This document shows, in pieces, positions 34,995-43,226 of a stretch of DNA of 64,000 nucleotides. Under the pieces are notes generated by a model. The model saw nothing but the letters and a program-made list of their open reading frames with translations. It had not been told where the DNA came from and did no database searches. The DNA comes from Microterricola pindariensis. Its GTDB lineage: Bacteria; Actinomycetota; Actinomycetes; Actinomycetales; Microbacteriaceae. The position numbers and the translations under genes were made by a program. The stretch spans positions 1-64,000 of the forward strand of contig NZ_MPZN01000008.1 in assembly GCF_002936985.1 (NCBI RefSeq), in the 5' to 3' direction. How positions within the stretch are numbered: the first letter of the stretch is position 1; the number at the start of each line of letters is the position of its first letter.

Positions 34995-37229
34995 CTAGCG
35001 GTGCCCGCTGCGTCGGCGTGCCACCAGGGCGATGCCGACCGCGGCTGCCAACAGGGCCCCGAGGGCGGCGCCACTTGCTGCGCCCGCGTCGAATCCGGTC
35101 GCGGGCAGCGCGGCGGTGGGTGCCGGTGTGTGGGTGGGAGAGGGCGTCTGAGTCGGCTCGGGAGACGACTCGGGGCTCGGCTCAGGCGTGGGCTCTGGCG
35201 TGGGCTCAGGCTGTGGCGCCGCAACCGTCAGTGTGCCGCCGACCGCCAGCTCGGCGGCTCGGATGCTGTCCCCGGCCGGGGTGAAGCGGGCACCGACGGT
35301 GTGTGATCCGGCAGAACCGGTCGGCACGGTGAGTGACGCCCGCCCGTCGACGAGTGCGACCGGGTCGCCGGCGGGGTCGCCATCGATCAGCAGCACGACG
35401 GTCCCCGTCGCGAGCGGCGCGCCCGCGCCTGCGGCTGCGCCCAGCACGGTGGCGCGGCCAGCGGCGCCGACGGAGACAGCGACGTCAAACCGCACATCGT
35501 CGCCGATGAACGCGTTCCCGCTGCTGAGCGAGCCGGTGAGCGCCGTCGCCCACGGTGTGACGATCAGCGCATCGGCCCCGGTGAGCGCCGCAGCAGAGTC
35601 GGCGAACGGTCCACCCGCGCGGAAGTGAGCGGTGATCTCGTGCGCTCCGACGCCACCGGCCGTCACGGTGGTCTCGAAGCCCAGGCAGGTGCCCCTGGGC
35701 GTCGCGTGGGCGGTGGCCAGCGAGGAATCGACGCTGGCCACGATGTCACCGGCCAGCAGGAGGTCTAGCGTGCCGGTGAGCGGCTCCCCGGCCGTCGACG
35801 CGGCACAGACCGTTGCCTGCAGCACCACGCCCTGCCCGGGGTGCACGCGTGCCGGCGCGGGCACGAGCTCGGTCGTGGTCGGCAGTGCGGTGACGTCGAC
35901 CGCTGCGGCCGGCGCCGGGGAGGGTGCGGAGGTGGCGTCACCGGAGAACGTCGCGGTCACGGTGTGGCCGCCGACGCCCAGGCCGGTCATCGTGACCGTC
36001 GCGGAGCCGCTCGCGATCGGGTGTGACCCCCAGCTCAGCCCGTCCAGGAAGAACTCGACCGATCCAGAGTCGGGGGTCTCGGCGCCGGTGACCTGTGCGG
36101 TGACGATGAGGTCAGTGCCGAACGGCACCGCGGCCGGCACGCTGAGCTCCGTCGCGGTCGCGTTCGCCTGCCAGTCCAGCGCGATCGCACCGGGCTCGAC
36201 GCTGATCGGAGGCAGGAAGCCCACTGGGCGGTAGGCGAAGTCCAACTCGTCGAGCCCCATCGTGCCGGGCCATGCCACGTCGATCGTCGCGGCGAGGCCG
36301 GCCGGGGTCGTCGCGATCAACGCCGAGCCAACGGCCGTACCCGCCCGGGTGATGTCGAAGCTGCCTCCGATCGCCTGGGCGGGGGTGCCCGGCCCCAACA
36401 CCAGCGTGACGGGCACGCGCTGCCCCGCGGTCGGCGACGCCGTGTAGTCGAGCGTGACGGTGGCCGGATACGGGCCCACGTTCAGCTGCTTGATATCCGA
36501 CGTCGACGAGAAGATCGGCTGCGCCGGGGCCGGGTCGAACTTCGCGCTCACCATCATGGGCAGGAAGCTTGGCTCCCCCGTGGGCAGGGTGAGTGCGGCG
36601 ACACCGTTCGCATCTGTGTAGGCGGTTCCCAACGGGTTGGTTCCCGGAGGAAAGATTCGCATGCTCAGGAAGCGCACCGGAATCCCCGCAACAGCCGGCG
36701 TCACGGTCGCGGTGTACGTTGTCGGCGTGTGAGCCCACATGGTCGTGCCGCCGGTGAGCGGTGAGACGTCCAGCGCGGTCGTGGAGAAGATGTTCGTGAC
36801 CACAGTGGTATCACTCGTCTGGAACAGCGATGAAGTGCCCGCTGGCTCGAAGACAAAGATCAGCCCGAGCGTCATCGAGTCGACGAACCTCCCCGGGATC
36901 GTGAACGCCTGGGAAACGCCGTTCACGAAGGTTTCTGTCGACTGCAGGATTACCCGCCCTGTGTTGGCGGAAGATATGCGGAAGACCCCGGTCACCGTTG
37001 CGCCCGCGCCACCGTCGTTGGAGACCGCAGCCGTCACCTCAAAGTCGGTGTAACCCGGCGTGGATGGCGGGGGCGTGAGGAACAGCCCGGTCACTGTGAC
37101 GGGCGCCGCGGATGCCGCAAGCGGAGCAGCCCCCATGCCGAGAGCGGAGAGCGCGACGATGGCGAGGGTGGCCAGGCCCGCGCGCAGGCGGGAACGGGTG
37201 CGAGACGACCGGGAAATTGTGGACTCCAT
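34995..37229 (-). CDS. LPATG cell-wall surface protein with Ig-like repeats
   Basis: A 744-aa secreted protein. A basic signal peptide (MESTISRSSRTRSRLRAGLA..., likely cleavage after AASA, about residue 41) is followed by several bacterial Ig-like/Big-type beta domains, including one of SVEFFLDGLSWGSHPIASGSA form. A Pro/Glu/Thr-rich wall-spanning segment (PEPTPEPTPEPSPESSPEPT) leads to the sorting signal LPATG, a hydrophobic helix and RRRSGHR. The sortase encoded at 30939 may anchor it. An upstream ATG at 37256 would add nine residues. It is the last core gene before attL. Confidence 0.85.
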   Translation of the reverse strand: MESTISRSSRTRSRLRAGLATLAIVALSALGMGAAPLAASAAPVTVTGLFLTPPPSTPGYTDFEVTAAVSNDGGAGATVTGVFRISSANTGRVILQSTETFVNGVSQAFTIPGRFVDSMTLGLIFVFEPAGTSSLFQTSDTTVVTNIFSTTALDVSPLTGGTTMWAHTPTTYTATVTPAVAGIPVRFLSMRIFPPGTNPLGTAYTDANGVAALTLPTGEPSFLPMMVSAKFDPAPAQPIFSSTSDIKQLNVGPYPATVTLDYTASPTAGQRVPVTLVLGPGTPAQAIGGSFDITRAGTAVGSALIATTPAGLAATIDVAWPGTMGLDELDFAYRPVGFLPPISVEPGAIALDWQANATATELSVPAAVPFGTDLIVTAQVTGAETPDSGSVEFFLDGLSWGSHPIASGSATVTMTGLGVGGHTVTATFSGDATSAPSPAPAAAVDVTALPTTTELVPAPARVHPGQGVVLQATVCAASTAGEPLTGTLDLLLAGDIVASVDSSLATAHATPRGTCLGFETTVTAGGVGAHEITAHFRAGGPFADSAAALTGADALIVTPWATALTGSLSSGNAFIGDDVRFDVAVSVGAAGRATVLGAAAGAGAPLATGTVVLLIDGDPAGDPVALVDGRASLTVPTGSAGSHTVGARFTPAGDSIRAAELAVGGTLTVAAPQPEPTPEPTPEPSPESSPEPTQTPSPTHTPAPTAALPATGFDAGAASGAALGALLAAAVGIALVARRRSGHR

Positions 37230-37340
37230 CCTGGCCACGACAGGGCGGACCAGCATCGAGAGTACAAATCGGGCCGCGCGAGCACATCCGTATTAACTAC
37301 TGATTTCACTCTGGATGCGCCGCGCGCCGGCATCCGGAAA

Positions 37341-37368
37341 ACAAAAAATCCCCGGCGAACCGGGGATT
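37341..37368 (-). terminator. Original tRNA-Ala terminator, now displaced
   Basis: AATCCCCGG and CCGGGGATT (37347-37355, 37360-37368) form a hairpin with a CGAA loop. On the minus strand it is followed by TTTTTTGTTTT. It lies three bases beyond attL on the side that would follow the intact tRNA-Ala gene, so it was most likely its terminator before the element inserted. Confidence 0.8.
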
Positions 37369-37370
37369 GT

Positions 37371-37420
37371 CTGTGGAGCCTGGGAGAATCGAACTCCCGA
37401 CATCCTGCTTGCAAAGCAGG
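37371..37420. repeat. attL: 50-bp duplicate of tRNA-Ala 3' part
   Basis: These 50 bases are identical to 62929-62978. They cover the 3' part of tRNA-Ala(TGC), from the anticodon arm to the discriminator base, plus three flanking bases. The 5' part of the tRNA is absent here. Confidence 0.95.
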
Positions 37421-37525
37421 GGGTTAATGCGGAAAGACACGGAATCCTGATGCCCTCGGGCGCTATTCGGGCACGCCAAGATCTGGGCGTGCCTCCTGAA
37501 GACCTAATCCAGGCGATGACGAGGT

Positions 37526-38137
37526 TCAGAGCTGCCGCAGATCGATCCCCGCCGCGCGCATGGGCGAGGCAAACAACTCGAACTGCGCCGCCGGTAGAAG
37601 ATCCTGAACAACTAGCACGCGTCCAGCGCGCTCGGCGGCGTATGCTCCGGGCCTAAGCCATTCAGTCGTCATCTGGTCAACGGCACCTGGTTCCTTCGCG
37701 CAAGCTTTCGCAACCAACAAAATCCTGTTGAAGGCGTGAACGTAGGCAGCGGCCCCGACATCGACACCATCTCGCTCATCAAGCGCTGCCTCAACAGGTG
37801 CCGCTGCCTCGGCTTCGGCGATTGACCAAGCGTGCTCGAAATGCCCCGCTTCATCTCCAAGAATGCGGTCGCGTGCGGCATCGGCTCTCTGTTTTGCGTG
37901 CGCACGATCCGCGTCCGACAAGAAATCCATCGTCCCATATCGGTGTCGCTCCGTCGCAAATACGATATTCCACATGTGATCTGCTCGGCTTTGCCTTAGT
38001 GCGTCAGTTACTCGTGCCCGGATCAGGTCGTTGGCCGCCGTAGCTGCCGCCGCGAGTTCAGGCACCGTGAGTGTCTGAAGTCTCAGGAGAAACGCGTCGA
38101 TGGCTCTCTGGTTCGGTCCGTGGTTTGTGGAGTCCAT
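37526..38137 (-). CDS. Hypothetical protein, 203 aa
   Basis: A largely helical, soluble 203-aa protein rich in Ala, Asp and Arg (MDSTNHGPNQRAIDAFLLRL start), without recognised motifs. The region around residues 65-130 looks like a helical bundle with HFEHAWSIAEAEAAAPVEAA. ATG 38137 follows GAAAGG. First cargo gene after attL, facing the same way as the integrase. Confidence 0.6.
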   Translation of the reverse strand: MDSTNHGPNQRAIDAFLLRLQTLTVPELAAAATAANDLIRARVTDALRQSRADHMWNIVFATERHRYGTMDFLSDADRAHAKQRADAARDRILGDEAGHFEHAWSIAEAEAAAPVEAALDERDGVDVGAAAYVHAFNRILLVAKACAKEPGAVDQMTTEWLRPGAYAAERAGRVLVVQDLLPAAQFELFASPMRAAGIDLRQL

Positions 38138-38371
38138 TGCAGCCTTTCGTCACATCTTCCCTGAACGTCGGCGCGAAGTGGCTACCCGTGGGAATTCCAG
38201 CGGTGACGGAACTCGACGCCAGTGCGATTGGTTCGCAGTTTACAGATAGCGGACCATCGCTTAGCGCTTAGCCCTCGGGGGCGGCTCCACCTTGGGCCGC
38301 CCTATAAGCAGACACACACTGGGAGCCACCCAAGCAGGGCTCTCAGGCATCGTGCGAGTGCACTGCACACA

Positions 38372-39184
38372 TCACCTAGAACCTCGCTGTTCAAGCATTC
38401 GAACCCCGTCCTCCAAGTAGTTGACTGCGGCCTCGAAGTGGGCAGTCAACGCCACGATGTCTGCGGCAATCACAGCTTGGAAGCCAACGTGATCCGCGCG
38501 CCGGATCCGCGCGTCGCTCACGTTCCAGACCGCATGCCGTCGGCCGTGCGCGAGACCGCTGGCGCGTTGCCAAAAGACCACGAGGGCCTCCTGGTGGTCG
38601 GCGTGCCGCGTCACGTACGCCTCTGCCTCCTCAAGTCGCTCTGTGATCGACGGTGGCATCAGTCTCGCGCCGGTGTTAGACGGGCGCATGTCGCGCTCGA
38701 TTTCTAGCTTGCGCAGTACCGAATCCGTCGGGGCTAGCCCTGCGTACTTTCCACCGGCCTTGGTCGCCTCCAGCCGGCGCTGATCACCGAGCGACTCGCG
38801 GGAGAGCTGGAGGGCGCGCAGCACGCGCTGGTCGCTGCTCGCTGGACCGATCAGCCACAGCGCGACGCCGGCGCACTCGATCACGTTGCGGAGCAACGTG
38901 TATCCCGCGAACGCGGGCAAGATTACTGCCTTCACGGCTACAGCGGCGAGAGTGTTCACATTGTCGGCCGCAACCGAGAGTAGAGCACGTGCTTGGTGGC
39001 TAACCGCATCTGTTCGCGAGTCTTGGTCGTCACTCTCGAGCGCGCTATCAACCTGAACATTGAAACCGTTGATCCTGTCGATCAGCGGCTCGACTTGAGC
39101 AACCAGCGCTAAGAAATACTCAGCGGCAATCTCTTTGGCGCGACTGCCCGTGAACTCTGCTTCGGAAATGAGGGGTGGCATCAT
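38372..39184 (-). CDS. Hypothetical helical protein, 270 aa
   Basis: A 270-aa protein starting MMPPLISEAEFTGS, all-helical in appearance, with a short hydrophobic patch VIECAGVALWLIG and a His-rich AYVTRHADHQEALVVFWQRASGLAHGRRHA segment cut between two helices. The pattern resembles HEPN- or four-helix-type proteins with no firm match. Start chosen at the double ATG 39184/39181; an upstream start at 39295 would overlap the integrase end. Confidence 0.6.
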   Translation of the reverse strand: MMPPLISEAEFTGSRAKEIAAEYFLALVAQVEPLIDRINGFNVQVDSALESDDQDSRTDAVSHQARALLSVAADNVNTLAAVAVKAVILPAFAGYTLLRNVIECAGVALWLIGPASSDQRVLRALQLSRESLGDQRRLEATKAGGKYAGLAPTDSVLRKLEIERDMRPSNTGARLMPPSITERLEEAEAYVTRHADHQEALVVFWQRASGLAHGRRHAVWNVSDARIRRADHVGFQAVIAADIVALTAHFEAAVNYLEDGVRMLEQRGSR

Positions 39185-39263
39185 GCAACCGTATCTTTGG
39201 AGCCCCCTTCGCCCAATCCACGCCAGTATCAAACACCGGGACGGGCTTGCCAATTGCTCTAGA

Positions 39264-40364
39264 TCATGCAGCCTTTGGCACCGCGAACGCGTCAACTAGC
39301 GCCATCAACGGCTCGAGACCGGCAGGTGCGAGGTGTCCATAGCGGTCGAGCGTGATTGACGGACGGGCATGCCCCAGAGCACGTGAGACGCTCAGGAGAT
39401 TGCCGCCGGCTTCCGACAGCGCGATGGCTGCGAACGTGTGCCGGAGCCCGTGGGCACTAAGTCGCCGAATGGGATCGATCCGAATCGCGTTGGCGCCACC
39501 GACGGCACGGGTGAGCGCCGCGTTGGCGTACCCCTTGGAGACGGCGTTGCCAGGACGACGGGGGCTCACGAACAGCCAGTCCGCCTTTGGCCTTGATCCA
39601 GCGAGCTCGACGAGGGATGGAAGGACGCTGGCTGGAACTGGAAGCGTGCGGATACCGGCGCGCGTCTTGGAGTCACGCACGGTGAGCTGGTTGCCGACTA
39701 GGTCGCCGACACGCAGGGTCCGCATCTCATTCTCGCGGAGACCCAGGAAACCCAGGACCCGGAACATCGTCGCATCGAAGTCGCTCGAGGCAGCATCTAC
39801 GACCGCGCGCAACTCCTGTGAGGACCAGTACGGTCTCTCGGTATGCCGGAGCGAGACGACAAGGCCCTCGGTGACATCGACGCCGACCAGGTTGTCGCGG
39901 ACACCACGCTTAATCGCTGCACGCAGCAACTCAAGCTGCTTCTTGCGGCTCGACGCGGCTGGCTCCGCGCGCTGGGACCAGATCTCGATCTCGGTTGCGT
40001 CGATAGTCGACAACACTCGATCACCGAACGTGTCGCGAACCACCGATGCGTGATACTCGTCTGCCTCGATGGTCTTGGGTGCTCGGTCGGCCTTGGCAGC
40101 CAAGTGACGGTCGAGCAACGTGCCGACAGTGACAGAGCTACTGCGGGTGCCCTGCTGATGAGGGCTTTGGATCTGCGCGGCCTCGTCAAGCAGCGCCTGA
40201 GGCTTCTGATTGTCTGAGTAGGACTGCTTGTGCTGTGCGAGCCGGCCCGTCGTCGGATTGATGTCCGGACCACGCCAGCGCCGTTGCCAGCGAACAGCGT
40301 TCTTCTGGCGCCGGCGGGCGATCTCAGCTTTGGGTAGGCCATCCCAAAGGTCGTGGACGCTCAC
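39264..40364 (-). CDS. int: Tyrosine recombinase (integrase)
   Basis: A 366-aa phage-type integrase. An SAM-like core-binding domain (about 78-165) precedes the catalytic domain with R210 (GLRENEMRTL), K233, H305-G-L-R308 (SAHGLRHTFAAIAL), H332 (LGHARPSITLDRYGH) and nucleophile Y342. It should recombine the 50-bp tRNA-Ala sites. It overlaps an HTH gene by four bases, so the two are cotranscribed. Confidence 0.96.
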   Translation of the reverse strand: MSVHDLWDGLPKAEIARRRQKNAVRWQRRWRGPDINPTTGRLAQHKQSYSDNQKPQALLDEAAQIQSPHQQGTRSSSVTVGTLLDRHLAAKADRAPKTIEADEYHASVVRDTFGDRVLSTIDATEIEIWSQRAEPAASSRKKQLELLRAAIKRGVRDNLVGVDVTEGLVVSLRHTERPYWSSQELRAVVDAASSDFDATMFRVLGFLGLRENEMRTLRVGDLVGNQLTVRDSKTRAGIRTLPVPASVLPSLVELAGSRPKADWLFVSPRRPGNAVSKGYANAALTRAVGGANAIRIDPIRRLSAHGLRHTFAAIALSEAGGNLLSVSRALGHARPSITLDRYGHLAPAGLEPLMALVDAFAVPKAA

Positions 40365-40810
40365 TCGTCGGACATCTTCCGGCGTCGAATCTCGGCCATC
40401 ATTTCATCGGAACTAAACGCGCTGAGCACCTTGACCGCGAGTGCGGCGCGAGCAGCGGCTGCGGCCACGGCCTCCTGCTCAGAGGGCACACCGACTCGCG
40501 GGCCCGCGAGCTTCGCTTCCTCAAGCATGTCCGCGGCACGGTCACGGCCGATCATGCGCAGTACTTGAGGATCCATCCCGAGTGGCGACCCGAGCTTCAC
40601 GAGTGTGATGTCAGTGGGAACCGCGATTCTGGGGCCGTCAGAGCGATAGCGAATTCCATTCAACGCAATGTGGATTGTGGCAACGCTGAGTCCCGTCGCA
40701 GCGGAAAGGTCGGCGACAGTGAGGCCGGATTTGCGGTGCATCGCCTTGAGCAGAGTTGACTCGGCGGGAGGTACAAGCTGTTCAGATTCTGAGGTTGGTG
40801 GAATAGTCAT
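40361..40810 (-). CDS. HTH regulator upstream of integrase
   Basis: A 149-aa protein with an N-terminal helix-turn-helix (KSGLTVADLSAATGLSVATI, about residues 28-47) and a helical Ala-rich C-terminus. Position ahead of int, with an ATGA-type overlap, and divergence from the excisionase-like gene, suggest a repressor or activator that switches excision and integration. Target not proven. Confidence 0.75.
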   Translation of the reverse strand: MTIPPTSESEQLVPPAESTLLKAMHRKSGLTVADLSAATGLSVATIHIALNGIRYRSDGPRIAVPTDITLVKLGSPLGMDPQVLRMIGRDRAADMLEEAKLAGPRVGVPSEQEAVAAAAARAALAVKVLSAFSSDEMMAEIRRRKMSDE

Positions 40811-40869
40811 ACAAGAAAGATTGCCACAAATTCACCACATATGCATACGCCTGTCGTGTCGCATGAGTA

Positions 40870-40883
40870 ATGTTGTACAACAT
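40870..40883. promoter_or_regulatory. 14-bp palindrome at excisionase start
   Basis: ATGTTGTACAACAT is a perfect palindrome and contains the first possible start codon (40870) and part of the second (40882) of the excisionase-like gene. It is a good operator candidate for the divergent HTH protein. Confidence 0.6.
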
Positions 40884-41133
40884 GACACACTTACCGATTA
40901 CTACACTTCTTGCACTCCTGACTCGTGAGGGCGCACTACTGACGGTCAAGGAGACCTCTCACTCACTCGGGGTCACCGAGTGGTGGACCAGGCAGCTCAT
41001 CGCGCGGGGTGACCTCCGGGCCATCAACGTGGGAGGTACCGCCAACACCGCTCGGTGGCGGGTGGACCCAGAGGATCTGCGAGCGTTCCTCGCGAATCGC
41101 GAGAGCCGGTCACGCGATCTGATGGCGTCATGA
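40870..41133 (+). CDS. Excisionase-like MerR-type HTH protein
   Basis: An 87-aa protein with a winged helix typical of HTH_17/excisionase domains: LLTVKETSHSLGVTEWWTRQ, then LIARGDLRAINVGGTANTARWRV and LRAFLANRES. Starts at ATG 40870 or 40882 are both possible. Its place, divergent from the integrase-HTH pair, fits a recombination directionality factor. Confidence 0.75.
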   Translation: MLYNMTHLPITTLLALLTREGALLTVKETSHSLGVTEWWTRQLIARGDLRAINVGGTANTARWRVDPEDLRAFLANRESRSRDLMAS

Positions 41134-41253
41134 ATGCGAAAGCACTGGGTGACTGTGGCCGGCGCGACAGTCGCCCTTGCTTTGAGGGAAGATGCGTCGG
41201 GGCATGAGCTACATCGAAGAGCTGGCGCCTTCTAATCCTTAGGGAGCTTCTAG

Positions 41254-42114
41254 CTAGGCAGCGTCGAGGTCGGTCGGCCCTGGCCGTTCGGCGTCATTGA
41301 CGCACTCCTCCACCACTACCAGAGGGACTACCTCACCGCTGGCATCCGCCTCGTCCCGTCGATGACCGGGCTTAGTGAGTTCCAAGCTGGCGAGGTGCTT
41401 TTGGAGCTTCTTCGACATAGGGAGGAACGTACCCAGGGTGAGTCCACCAGAAAGCACGGCTCCGAGAACGGGAATGGCCTTCGCGATTCCGCTGGCGAAG
41501 AGCTTCTTGGTCATTGCCACGCCGAGGAATGATGCAACTTTCTTGACGATCGGGTAGATCAGCCCCTTGGTGAGCGCTTGCTGCGGGAGCTTTTTGACCA
41601 CCTGAGCCGCGATAATGGCCGACACTTTGGTCACACCGCTCTGCGCGAACTGCACTCCGACCATTACTCCCACGAATAGCGTGAGGATGCTCTCGGTGGC
41701 CTCGTCCATTTCGTCATCACCGTCATCGGCGAAGAGGTCCGGCCAGCTATAGATATAGGCGAGCTTCTGAGCGACGCGGAGCATGTGACCTATGTACTGC
41801 GCCATATCAGCAGGCACTGTGCCAATCATTGCGAGACCGCCTGGGATTCCCGCGAGGGTGGAGATCCCTGTCGCTTTGCTCGTCTCGTAGGCGACGGAGG
41901 TGTTCGCCGCTTCTGCAATGATCTTGAGCGGTATGCCAGCCGCTGCCGGGCTCTCCGAGATAGCTCGTTCGATCTGTTCCTCGGTGCAGTGTCGCTTGAG
42001 AGCCACCCGGAGATAGGCCGCACGATTGATGCGGACGCCGGGCAACTTCGCCGCCACATCCAACACCTGGGAAAACTTCGATCCACTGTGCTCGATCTCT
42101 TGGGTACTGGCCAT
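41254..42114 (-). CDS. EcsC-like membrane-associated protein
   Basis: A 286-aa protein. The central region GIPGGLAMIGTVPADMAQYIGHMLRVAQKLAYIYSWPDLF (given here only as landmark GGLAMIGTVPADMAQYIGHM) resembles EcsC-family proteins. Hydrophobic segments near residues 130-155 and 205-225 (FASGIAKAIPVLGAVLSGGL) may sit in or on the membrane. The role in the element is unknown; an abortive or stress function is only a guess. Start ATG 42114 (MASTQEIE). Confidence 0.55.
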   Translation of the reverse strand: MASTQEIEHSGSKFSQVLDVAAKLPGVRINRAAYLRVALKRHCTEEQIERAISESPAAAGIPLKIIAEAANTSVAYETSKATGISTLAGIPGGLAMIGTVPADMAQYIGHMLRVAQKLAYIYSWPDLFADDGDDEMDEATESILTLFVGVMVGVQFAQSGVTKVSAIIAAQVVKKLPQQALTKGLIYPIVKKVASFLGVAMTKKLFASGIAKAIPVLGAVLSGGLTLGTFLPMSKKLQKHLASLELTKPGHRRDEADASGEVVPLVVVEECVNDAERPGPTDLDAA

Positions 42115-42250
42115 GGGTAGATCGTATCGGCCGCGTCCGGCGCTGATCCGCCTCCACGAAGCGCGCGCTGCGCGCAAGCTAGTTCAGATAGCCAGCCTTC
42201 GGCCGGCGGGTCGTTCGTCGGAGCGATGTTGCCAGCGCGGCAGCCATCCC

Positions 42251-42471
42251 GGAACTCGTTGCGGAACTCCGCGGAACTCGGCGCTGAACAGGTTCCGCAA
42301 GAGTTCCGCAACCGAGTTCCGCAGCCGTTTTGCCCGCTGGTGGCGCGGATCGAGTCAAGAAGCTGCGGAGCTGCGGACGGAATCCCACCACTTCTCTTTT
42401 GTTACCCCTAAAGAAATAGAGAGTTCTAAGCAGATGAAGAGAAGTAGCGAGATAAGTTCCGCAGTTCCGCA
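42251..42471. other. Candidate iteron replication origin
   Basis: Eight copies of GCGGAACT or its complement AGTTCCGC (exact or one base off) lie in 220 bp. Three at 42251-42279 point one way; those at 42292-42300, 42303-42312, 42315-42324 and the double copy at 42455-42471 point the other. An AT-rich stretch (42391-42430) lies among them. The 665-bp gap 42115-42780 has no convincing gene and precedes the replication-protein gene, so an origin for the excised circle is likely. Confidence 0.55.
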
Positions 42472-42780
42472 TCCGGGATGCCACATTCAGCTGCATCCGC
42501 CCTGAGCTTTGCCCTTTCCGAGCGCAGCGAGGACCACGCTTGCGAGCTCGCCTGCTCATCATCGTCAATGCTCGGGGGCGCGTCCAAGGCCGTTGCTTCG
42601 CAAAGCTGACAGATTGCCCTGTGTAGTAAACGTCAAGTTGTATTAATCGCACACAATCGATACCATCGGACTACAAGCGGTTGCAATCACGCCACAGTCC
42701 CACTCCTTGAATCTCATATGGTGGCAGCAACCTCCGATTCCGGACTGCAGGACAGAAGGAACTCCACTTGAGAGGTCCCC

Positions 42781-43140
42781 ATGTGCACTGCAACTACGAC
42801 TCTGCCCCAGACCCTTCGCCTGTCGAACGCTGATGACCCGTTGCTTTCGTTGCGTGCGGCATCTGAACGCGGTTGGCCACACCCGCACACGTTACGGAGG
42901 TACGTTCACGATGGGCGCCTCCCGGCAGTGAAAGTTGGCAAGCAGTTCATGGTGCGTGAGTCTGACCTCGATCGTCTGGCAGCACCAGTGCTCGCGATGA
43001 GTGACCTCGTTGAAGCGCATCCGTCTGAACCCAACACCCTCGACGACCTCGCAGTGATGGCCGCACAGATGGTCACGACTTGGCCACGCCTGAGCGTGGA
43101 GCGAAAAGCGGAGCTCAGTCGGCTACTCGCCGCTTCCTGA
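42781..43140 (+). CDS. HTH_17 DNA-binding protein
   Basis: A 119-aa protein with an excisionase/MerR-like winged helix: GWPHPHTLRRYVHDGRLPAV, KVGKQFMVRESDLDRL. The C-terminal half (LDDLAVMAAQMVTTWPRLSV) is a short helix pair. GAGAGG precedes ATG 42781. It lies directly before the replication gene and after the iterons, so it may regulate replication. Confidence 0.75.
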   Translation: MCTATTTLPQTLRLSNADDPLLSLRAASERGWPHPHTLRRYVHDGRLPAVKVGKQFMVRESDLDRLAAPVLAMSDLVEAHPSEPNTLDDLAVMAAQMVTTWPRLSVERKAELSRLLAAS

Positions 43141-43226
43141 CGTTCGATACCCCATATAAAACGTTAGGGCCGCCGAGCTGTAACTCGACGACCCTGACAC
43201 GGCAGATCTGCAAAGGAGATCTCCTG

